Positions 1 through 4,784 of a stretch of DNA of 7,154 bases are shown piece by piece. The position numbers and the translations under genes were made by a program. Source of the DNA: Frankiaceae bacterium (GTDB lineage: Bacteria > Actinomycetota > Actinomycetes > Frankiales > Frankiaceae); contig JAVEDQ010000410.1 of the NCBI GenBank assembly GCA_030840885.1, positions 1 to 7,154 on the forward strand. The letters are read 5' to 3'. Position 1 is the first letter of the stretch, and every line of letters starts with the position of its first letter. The notes under the pieces are model-generated. The model did not search any database. It was not told the DNA's origin and saw only the letters and a program-made list of their open reading frames with translations.

Positions 1-45
1 AGCGAGCGCATGCCCGTCACGCCCGCCGAGCCGTCGATGGCCTGA
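1..45 (+). CDS. trxB: C-terminal tail of probable thioredoxin reductase (partial)
   Basis: An open frame runs in from the left edge and ends at TGA 43-45, giving the last 14 residues (SERMPVTPAEPSMA). These residues carry no domain, so the sequence itself does not identify the gene. The assignment rests on position: in actinobacterial origin regions trxB lies directly upstream of trxA on the same strand. TrxB is the NADPH-dependent flavoenzyme that reduces thioredoxin. Only 55 bases separate this stop from the trxA start, with no hairpin between them, so co-transcription is likely. It could be another gene or a chance open frame. Confidence 0.45.
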   Translation, partial: SERMPVTPAEPSMA

Positions 46-87
46 GGCCGACCACCACCAACCTTCCCCTCCCCCACCAGCAGTTAT

Positions 88-96
88 GGAAAGGAA
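88..96 (+). promoter_or_regulatory. Ribosome binding site of trxA
   Basis: The purine run GGAAAGGAA ends four bases before ATG 101, a good Shine-Dalgarno placement. It decides the start: the in-frame ATG at 86 overlaps this run and would leave it inside the coding sequence. Confidence 0.7.
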
Positions 97-100
97 TGCC

Positions 101-424
101 ATGGGCAACACCGTGCCCGTCAACGACGACAGCTTCAGCACCGAGGTGCTCGCGAGCGACAAGCCCGTGCTCGTCGACTTCTGGGCCGAGTGGTGTGGCC
201 CCTGCAAGATGGTCGCGCCCGTACTCGAGGAGATCGCCCGCGAACACGGCGACAAGCTCCGCATCGTCAAGCTGAACATCGACGAGAACCCCGAGACCGC
301 CCGTGAGTACGGGATCATGTCGATCCCGACCATGTCGGTCTTCGTCGGCGGCAAGGTCGACAAGAACATCGTCGGGGCGAAGCCCAAGGCGAGCCTCCTG
401 CGCGAGCTCTCCGACTACATCTGA
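101..424 (+). CDS. trxA: Thioredoxin
   Basis: This is a cytosolic thioredoxin of 107 residues that reduces protein disulfides and is itself reduced by TrxB. The active site WCGPC gives Cys32 and Cys35. The buried Asp26, the cis-proline in SIPT (Pro76), and Gly84 and Gly92 fall at the same numbers as in E. coli Trx1, so the whole single-domain fold is present and should be functional. The start at ATG 101 is supported by the purine-rich site at 88-96. An in-frame ATG at 86 would add five residues (MERNA) without a ribosome site. The gene follows the presumed trxB closely and is followed by a strong hairpin, so it probably ends the trxB-trxA operon. Confidence 0.97.
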   Translation: MGNTVPVNDDSFSTEVLASDKPVLVDFWAEWCGPCKMVAPVLEEIAREHGDKLRIVKLNIDENPETAREYGIMSIPTMSVFVGGKVDKNIVGAKPKASLLRELSDYI

Positions 425-435
425 TCGGTCCGCGA

Positions 436-468
436 CGACGGCCGGGATCCGCTGGGTCCCGGCCGTCG
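436..468 (+). terminator. GC-rich hairpin terminator after trxA
   Basis: An inverted repeat begins 12 bases after the trxA stop. The arms at 436-450 and 454-468 pair over 15 bp with a single G·U, closing a three-base GCT loop. No T-run follows, which is common for actinobacterial terminators. It separates trxA from cwlM. Confidence 0.75.
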
Positions 469-538
469 GCGTGCCCGGCCGACCTCGCCGCGCGCGGTTC
501 ATCGGCGTCCCGGTTCCGCGGCCGGATGTCCGAACCTT

Positions 539-544
539 TACGCT
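539..544 (+). promoter_or_regulatory. Candidate -10 box for cwlM
   Basis: TACGCT fits the actinobacterial TAnnnT -10 pattern. It would give a transcript starting near 551 with an untranslated leader of about 77 bases before GTG 628. I see no convincing -35 element. If translation really starts at ATG 526, this box would lie inside the coding region. Confidence 0.35.
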
Positions 545-583
545 GGGGCGGCAGCATCATCCTCACGCCCGCTCCGACGCCCG

Positions 584-611
584 CCCCCGACGCCAAGCCC
601 CCGACGCCAAG
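584..611 (+). repeat. Perfect 14-bp tandem duplication before cwlM
   Basis: CCCCCGACGCCAAG occurs twice back to back (584-597 and 598-611), and a partial degenerate copy precedes it (about 572-581). The unit is not a multiple of three, so in the frame opened at ATG 526 the two copies encode different peptides (PDAK and PTPR). This suggests an untranslated leader rather than protein. Confidence 0.8.
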
Positions 612-627
612 GCAGGATCACTCCCCC

Positions 628-1758
628 GTGCAGCTGTACCGACGAGGCTTCCGTGGTCCAGCCGTGCGCCAACTGCGCACCCATCTCGCCGACCTCGGCC
701 TGCTGCTCGCGCCGGGCCAGGTGAGCGCCCCCGACGCCGAGCTGTTCGACGACGTCATCGATGAGGCGGTACGCAGCTTCCAGCAGAGCCGCGGCCTGCG
801 GGTGGACGGCATCGTGGGCCCCGACACCACCCGGGCGCTGGACGAGGCCCGCCGCAGCCTCGGCGACCGCCTGCTCTACCACAGCATCAGTCACCCGTTC
901 GTCGGCGACGACGTGCTCGAACTGCAGTCCCGCATGGCCGACATGGGCTTCGACGTCGGCCGGGTCGACGGCATCTTCGGCGCCCGTACCGAGTTCGCGC
1001 TGCGCGAGTTCCAGCGCAACCGAGGCCTGTCCGCCGACGGCGCCTGCGGACCTCTGACGCTGCGTGAGCTCACCCGGCTGCAGCGCACCGTCGTCGGCGG
1101 CCGGCCGTACGAGCTCCGTGAGGCCGAGCAGCTCCGCAGTCGCGGACCGTCCCTGGCCGGCAAGACCGTCGTCCTGGACCCCGGGCACGGTGGCTCGGAC
1201 CCCGGGTGGCAATTCGACGGGTTGACCGAGCGGGATCTCATGCACGACCTCGCGTCGCAGATCGAGGGGCGCTTGCTCGCTGTCGGCGTCAACGCGTTCC
1301 TCACCCATCACCGCCGTGAGAACCCCACCGACGACCAGCGCTCCGCGACCGCCAACGAGACCGACGCCGACCTGCTCGTGTCGCTGCACACCGACGGCGC
1401 CGCATCACCCCGGGCGCAGGGCGTCGCGACCTACTACTTCGGCACCGGCCGGACGAGTTCCGTCGTCGGCGAGCGGTTCGCCGAGCTCGTGCACCGCGAG
1501 ATCGTCGCCCGCACCGACCTCGTCGACTGCCGGACGCACGCCAAGAGCTGGGACATGTTGCGCCGCACCCGGATGCCTGCCGTGCGGCTCGATCTCGGGT
1601 ACCTCACCAACGCCCACGACGCCCGGGCGCTCGCGTCCCGCGACTTCCGGGCCACCGTGGCCGAGGGCATCCTCGCCGCCGTGCAACGGATCTTCCTACC
1701 GCCGGATCTCGACCCGCCGACCGGCCAGTGGCGTCTCCCGGAGTCGCTGCGCGGCTGA
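628..1758 (+). CDS. cwlM: CwlM-type peptidoglycan amidase-fold protein
   Basis: The product has two peptidoglycan-binding type 1 repeats (about residues 7-76 and 92-152) followed by an Amidase_3 domain (about 177-357), the architecture of mycobacterial CwlM. There CwlM is an enzymatically inactive cytoplasmic protein that, when phosphorylated by PknB, activates MurA at the start of peptidoglycan synthesis. Neither a signal peptide nor a membrane segment is visible. The zinc ligands of active amidases are all present: His187 in DPGHGG, Glu201 in TERDL and His254 in SLHTD. The catalytic Glu near the C-terminus is Asp322 (RLDLGYLTN). I chose GTG 628 (MQLYRRGFRGPAV, 376 aa), with AGGA at 614-617. 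ATG 526 gives 410 aa, but it lacks a ribosome site, uses a rare TTA codon and spans an out-of-frame duplication. The position between trxA and the GNAT gene matches mycobacterial cwlM. Confidence 0.92.
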   Translation: MQLYRRGFRGPAVRQLRTHLADLGLLLAPGQVSAPDAELFDDVIDEAVRSFQQSRGLRVDGIVGPDTTRALDEARRSLGDRLLYHSISHPFVGDDVLELQSRMADMGFDVGRVDGIFGARTEFALREFQRNRGLSADGACGPLTLRELTRLQRTVVGGRPYELREAEQLRSRGPSLAGKTVVLDPGHGGSDPGWQFDGLTERDLMHDLASQIEGRLLAVGVNAFLTHHRRENPTDDQRSATANETDADLLVSLHTDGAASPRAQGVATYYFGTGRTSSVVGERFAELVHREIVARTDLVDCRTHAKSWDMLRRTRMPAVRLDLGYLTNAHDARALASRDFRATVAEGILAAVQRIFLPPDLDPPTGQWRLPESLRG

Positions 1759-1776
1759 GGTTTCTAGCTGCTGCCG

Positions 1777-2415
1777 TCAGGCCGGTGAGCTTCCGCTCCC
1801 CACGGGGCGGAGCAGCCCCTCGGGGGTCATGGAACCCAGCAGCCGCTCCAACGCGACCTCCATGTCCTCGCGCCACGTGACCGTGCTCTTCAGTTCCAGA
1901 CGCAGGCGCGGCCAGCGCGGGTGCGGACGGACGGTCTTGAACCCGACGGCGAGCAGGTGGTCGGCCGGCAGCACGCAGTGGCCGGCCTCGCCTCGGACGT
2001 CACCGAAGGCCTCGATAGCACGGACTCCCCTGCGCATCATGTCCTTGGCCAGGTTCTGGACGAGCATGCGGCCGAGACCCTGGCCCTGGAACTCCTCGAG
2101 GATGTAGGAGGTCATCAGGAGCACCGCGTCCGGGCCGACCGGGCTGGTCGGGAAGGCCACCCCTCGTGGGACGTGCGCCGGCGGTGCGAACAGGACGAAC
2201 CCAGCGGCCACGCCGTCGACGTAGACGATTTTGCCGCAGGAGCCCCAGTCCAGCAGGGTGGCCGAGATCCAGGCCTCCTTCTCGAAGGCCGGGTCCCCCG
2301 AGTCCTCCGCGCGAGCCCGCGCGACCGGGGTGAGCTCCCAGAAAACGCACCGTCGGCAGCGCAGCGGCAGGTCGGCGAGGTTGTCGAGGGTGACGTTCGC
2401 AATCCGACGACTCAC
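1777..2415 (-). CDS. GNAT-fold acetyltransferase, Rv3916c-like
   Basis: This protein of 212 residues contains a GNAT acetyl-CoA motif A: a β-strand/loop with QGQGLGRM (about residues 110-117) followed by an amphipathic helix. The acceptor substrate is unknown. Stretches such as EKEAWISATLLDWGSCG, FPTSP, DAVLLMT, VGFKTVRPHPR and the C-terminal WREDMEVALERLLGSM match what I recall of the M. tuberculosis conserved protein Rv3916c, which sits between cwlM and parB. Four cysteines (20, 23, 60, 147) include a CxxC pair. The start is GTG 2415, giving MSRRIANVTL as in the mycobacterial protein; an upstream GTG at 2499 would add 28 unconserved residues. There is no Shine-Dalgarno, but a -10 box lies seven bases before GTG, so the mRNA is probably leaderless. 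The gene converges with cwlM. Confidence 0.88.
   Translation of the reverse strand: MSRRIANVTLDNLADLPLRCRRCVFWELTPVARARAEDSGDPAFEKEAWISATLLDWGSCGKIVYVDGVAAGFVLFAPPAHVPRGVAFPTSPVGPDAVLLMTSYILEEFQGQGLGRMLVQNLAKDMMRRGVRAIEAFGDVRGEAGHCVLPADHLLAVGFKTVRPHPRWPRLRLELKSTVTWREDMEVALERLLGSMTPEGLLRPVGSGSSPA
1789..1813 (+). terminator. Possible cwlM terminator inside the convergent gene's 3' end
   Basis: A GC-rich bulged hairpin, with GCTTCCGCTCCC on the left and GGGCGGAGC on the right, begins about 30 bases after the cwlM stop. It lies within the last codons of the convergent GNAT gene. The two stop codons are only 18 bases apart, so any cwlM terminator must overlap that gene. There is no T-run, and two bulges weaken the stem. 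Confidence 0.35.
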
Positions 2416-2422
2416 GGAGCGC

Positions 2423-2428
2423 AGCTTA
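2423..2428 (-). promoter_or_regulatory. Candidate -10 box giving a leaderless GNAT transcript
   Basis: On the minus strand TAAGCT (TAnnnT pattern) ends seven bases before GTG 2415, the usual distance to a transcription start. The first transcribed base would then be the start codon. The -35 region is not clear. A small inverted repeat (AAGAG/CTCTT, 2445-2459) overlaps where it should be. Confidence 0.5.
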
Positions 2429-2487
2429 ATCCGCGATGGGGGCCAAGAGGTGAACTCTTTCGTGCGCACATCGTGGACCCCCATGAC

Positions 2488-2530
2488 CGCACGGTGCACC
2501 TCGCCGATCCCCTGGTGTCCGCACCGTGTG
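2488..2530 (-). terminator. Inverted repeat after the HTH gene, possible terminator
   Basis: Arms at 2488-2497 and 2521-2530 pair over 10 positions (one wobble; core ACGGTGC/GCACCGT) around a 23-base spacer. On the minus strand it begins 43 bases after the stop of the helix-turn-helix gene and lies before the GNAT promoter. The long spacer and lack of a T-run make termination uncertain; it may instead be a binding site. The rest of the 158-base gap (2416-2573) shows only the GNAT -10 box. Confidence 0.35.
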
Positions 2531-2573
2531 GGACGGCGTCGCCACCGTGTCCTTACGGCTCGAAGGCCCCCGA

Positions 2574-3320
2574 CTACTGCTCGCTGCCAGCCGCGGGAGT
2601 CGCACCGCCGGGGACGCCGGAGGCGGGTCGGTCGAAGAGGTGGCGCTTGCGGCGCGGAACGCTGACGAGCATCGCGTCGGCCCGGGCACGCTCCGCGGTG
2701 AGCGCTTCCCGGGCGGCCGCCAGCTGGGCGGCAAGTTCATCCGCCCGTGCCCGCTCCCCCGAGGTACGGCTGCGCTCGTCAGCGATCGCACTCGCCTTCT
2801 CGGTCTTGAGGTCGTCCACCCGGCGCTTGACGTGGTCCCGCTCGACCTCGGCGCGTGCCGCCCGATCGCTCATGGCCACGAGCTGTCCGGTCAAGTTCTC
2901 CAGCCGCGCGAAGGCGTCGGCCAGGTCGAGGCCGGCCCGGGGGCTTGCGTCGATGCCCGCTTGGCGGGCCCGCGCGACGACTGCCTCCACCGTGACCTCG
3001 GTGCGCAGCCCACGCGGGCCCGGTGCATCCCGGGTCGCCAACTCCCCCGCCTTGATCCACTTCCGCAGCGCCGACTCGCTCACCGACGTGCGTTCCGCTG
3101 CCTCGGCCACGGGCAGCCAGGTCTGCACGACGATGTCCTCCGAATCCCCCGCCGCATACGGAGCGGCAGCCGGTGGCGCGATGGTGACCCCACCGTGGCC
3201 AGCCTGCCCGTTCGGTGCGGAGACCGTGAGGCCCCCTGTGGACAGGGGGACGTTCTGCGCGGTGCCGCTCGCGATCGACTCGTCTGCCCGTGGGGACACG
3301 GTGCTGTTCGGTGTGCTCAC
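2574..3320 (-). CDS. Helix-turn-helix DNA-binding protein with long coiled coil, function unknown
   Basis: I do not recognise this 248-residue protein as a named family. Residues 1-62 are Ser/Thr/Pro/Ala/Gly-rich and look disordered. Residues about 67-118 resemble a MerR/excisionase-type winged helix-turn-helix: WLPVAEAAERTSVSESALRKW, then IKAGEL, a GPRGLRTEV turn and a closing helix. Residues about 131-217 are a charged, Ala/Leu/Glu/Arg-rich region predicted to form a coiled coil. A basic patch (RRKRH, 223-227) precedes a flexible tail. There is no membrane segment or enzyme motif. The start is GTG 3320, with no Shine-Dalgarno but a -10 box eight bases upstream. The order of a DNA-binding head followed by a coiled coil resembles B. 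subtilis RacA or KfrA-type proteins in layout only. It is divergent from the aminotransferase operon and could be its regulator or a chromosome-organising factor. Confidence 0.8.
   Translation of the reverse strand: MSTPNSTVSPRADESIASGTAQNVPLSTGGLTVSAPNGQAGHGGVTIAPPAAAPYAAGDSEDIVVQTWLPVAEAAERTSVSESALRKWIKAGELATRDAPGPRGLRTEVTVEAVVARARQAGIDASPRAGLDLADAFARLENLTGQLVAMSDRAARAEVERDHVKRRVDDLKTEKASAIADERSRTSGERARADELAAQLAAAREALTAERARADAMLVSVPRRKRHLFDRPASGVPGGATPAAGSEQ
3232..3249. repeat. Perfect 8-bp-arm palindrome in the 5' part of the HTH gene
   Basis: CCCCCTGT and ACAGGGGG flank a two-base GG centre. It lies about 70-90 bases inside the helix-turn-helix gene. The centre reads CTGTCCACA on the minus strand (3237-3245), one base from the actinobacterial DnaA box TTGTCCACA. 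It could act as a protein-binding site or as an RNA hairpin early in the message. Confidence 0.6.
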
Positions 3321-3328
3321 GAGTGGGC

Positions 3329-3334
3329 ACGCTA
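3329..3334 (-). promoter_or_regulatory. Candidate -10 box of the HTH gene
   Basis: TAGCGT on the minus strand ends eight bases before GTG 3320, so the transcript would be leaderless or nearly so. No Shine-Dalgarno precedes the GTG, and the -35 sequence is not consensus. Confidence 0.45.
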
Positions 3335-3342
3335 GCGTTACT

Positions 3343-3359
3343 GCAGGTCAGGAACCTGC
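3343..3359. promoter_or_regulatory. Candidate operator: 6-5-6 inverted repeat
   Basis: GCAGGT and ACCTGC are separated by five bases (CAGGA). The repeat sits 23-39 bases upstream of GTG 3320 and overlaps the expected -35 region of the helix-turn-helix gene, inside the 107-bp divergent region shared with the aminotransferase. This is where an autoregulatory site would be expected. Binding is inferred from geometry only. Confidence 0.45.
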
Positions 3360-3415
3360 CGACGCGCCGAGGGAGTGACGCCGGAATCGCCTTCTCGCCG
3401 GCGTGGGGGAGTCGC

Positions 3416-3421
3416 TACCGT
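3416..3421 (+). promoter_or_regulatory. Candidate -10 box giving a leaderless aminotransferase transcript
   Basis: TACCGT fits TAnnnT and ends six bases before ATG 3428, placing the transcription start at the start codon. No Shine-Dalgarno is present. A weak TTCTCG at 3393-3398 is the only -35 candidate at 17-bp spacing. Confidence 0.5.
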
Positions 3422-3427
3422 ACGGCT

Positions 3428-4734
3428 ATGTCGGGTACCTCGCTGGATCCCCACGTCGGTCGCTACGCAGCGCGGACCCGCGGTATGACCGCCTCCGAGA
3501 TCCGAGCGCTGTTCGCTGTCGCCAGTCGCCCCGAGGTGGTGAGCCTCGCCGGGGGATCGCCCTACACCGCTGCGCTGCCGTTGGACGCCGTGGGGGAGAT
3601 GCTCGGAAAGCTGGTCCTCGACCGCGGAGCCGTGGCGTTGAACTACAGCTCGGGCCAGGGGGATCCCACGCTCCGCGAGCAGATATGCGAGGTCATGTCG
3701 CTGGTCGGCGTCGCCGCGACCGCCGACGACGTGGTCGTGACGGTCGGCAGCCAGCAGGCGCTCGACCTGGTGTCCCGCGTGCTCCTGGACCCGGGGGACG
3801 TCGTCCTAGCCGAGTCCCCGTCCTACGTCGGCGCCCTGGGCTCGTTCGCCTCGGCCGAGGCCGTCGTCCGCCATGTCGCCATGGACTCCGACGGGTTGAT
3901 CCCCGAAGCCTTACGGGAGGAGCTCGAGGCCTGCCGGGCGGCCGGTCAGCGGGTGAAGTTCCTGTACACGATCCCGAACTACCAGAACCCGGCCGGCGTC
4001 TCGCTGAGCGAGCAGCGCCGGGAACAGGTGCTCGAGATCGCCGCCGAGTACGACCTGCTGATCGTCGAGGACGACCCGTACGCGCTGCTCGGCTTCGAGT
4101 CCGAGCCGGCCCGGGCACTACGGGCACGGGATGCCGAACGGGTCATCTACCTCGGGTCCTTCTCGAAGACGTTCGCGCCCGGCATGCGGGTCGGCTGGGC
4201 CGTCGCTCCGCACGGGGTGCGCGAGAAGCTCGTGCTCGCCAGCGAGGCACAGATCCTCTGTCCGCCCACCTTCAACCAGCTCGCCGTCTCGACGTACCTG
4301 TCCACCCAGCCGTGGAAGGAGCAGGTCAAGGTCTTCCGCGAGCTGTACCGCGAGCGTCGCGACGCGATGATCGCCGCGCTGACCCCGCGCAGATGCCGTC
4401 CGGGGTCTCGTGGACGTACCCGCACGGTGGGTTCTTCGTGTGGGTCCAGTTGCCGGACGGTATCGACGCGAAAGCCATGCAAGCCCGCGCGGTGAGTGCA
4501 CGTGTGGCCTACGTGCCGGGGATCGCCTTCTACGCCGACGGCAGCGGTGGCTCCCACATGCGCCTGTCGTACTGCTTCCCACCGCCCGAGCGGATCACCG
4601 AGGGGGTCCGCCGGCTCGCTGCCGTCCTGCAGCACGAGGTGGAGCTGCGGGAGACCTTCGGCAAGACCTACCACGAGGGCCCGCACCCCTCCGACGGGTC
4701 CCGGTCCTACGCTCCTGCGCCCGATCTCGCCTGA
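3428..4734 (+). pseudogene. PLP-dependent fold-type I aminotransferase (2-aminoadipate/MocR-domain type), frameshifted
   Basis: The frame from ATG 3428 encodes a PLP-dependent aminotransferase of the class I/II fold. It has the glycine-rich GSQQALDLV (107-115), Asn187 in NYQNPAG, Asp215 and Tyr218 in DDPY, the Schiff-base Lys247 in YLGSFSK and Arg254. It resembles LysN/kynurenine-aminotransferase-like enzymes and MocR C-terminal domains but has no helix-turn-helix. After about residue 319 the match leaves this frame, which then ends at TGA 4493-4495 in unrelated Arg/Ser-rich sequence. Homology resumes in the next frame (MPSGVSWTYPHGGFFVW) and runs to TGA 4732-4734, including the Arg of MRLSY (4561-4563) expected to bind the substrate carboxylate. 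Adding one base within about 4382-4390, for example to the C-run at 4383-4386, restores about 435 residues. This is either a recent inactivating mutation or a sequencing error. The substrate is not predictable. It leads a two-gene operon with the ligase. Confidence 0.88.
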
Positions 4735-4775
4735 GCTGACCTGAGCTGATCTGACTTGACCTGAGCTGACCTGAG
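4731..4775 (+). repeat. Nine-copy pentanucleotide CTGAN-type tandem repeat
   Basis: The aminotransferase stop codon opens a run of nine five-base units, mostly CTGAG or CTGAC, also readable as 10-bp CTGAGCTGAC units. TGA recurs every five bases from 4732 to 4772, so stops occur in all three forward frames. The last unit merges into the GAGGAG ribosome site of the next gene. Confidence 0.9.
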
Positions 4776-4778
4776 GAG
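4773..4778 (+). promoter_or_regulatory. Ribosome binding site of the ligase gene
   Basis: GAGGAG lies six bases before GTG 4785 and fixes that start. Its first bases belong to the last pentanucleotide repeat unit, so a change in repeat number would leave it intact. Confidence 0.8.
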
Positions 4779-4784
4779 CCACCC

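Noticed and set aside
303..764. Small + strand open frame spanning the trxA end and the cwlM start
   Set aside because: It overlaps trxA, crosses the terminator hairpin and has a biased Arg/Ser/Pro composition; it is a shadow frame.
1870..1885. CACGTG core that might be a parS site
   Set aside because: The flanks do not match TGTTTCACGTGAAACA, and it lies inside the GNAT gene. I found no canonical parS in the window.
2416..2499. Upstream extension of the GNAT protein to GTG 2499
   Set aside because: The extra 28 residues cover the -10 box and an inverted repeat. The mycobacterial homologue begins at MSRRIA as I recall it.
1921..3378. Long open frame of 485 codons on the + strand
   Set aside because: It runs antisense through the GNAT and helix-turn-helix genes. 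Its translation is low-complexity Arg/Ala/Ser-rich sequence without motifs, as expected for a GC-rich shadow frame.
3290..3427. Upstream extension of the aminotransferase to ATG 3290
   Set aside because: It would overlap the start of the divergent gene and encode a Cys/Arg-rich stretch unlike the family. ATG 3428 has a -10 box at leaderless distance.
4490..4734. Separate small gene for the aminotransferase C-terminus
   Set aside because: The fragment continues the same domain with the conserved carboxylate-binding Arg. It has no ribosome site of its own, so a frameshift is the simpler explanation.
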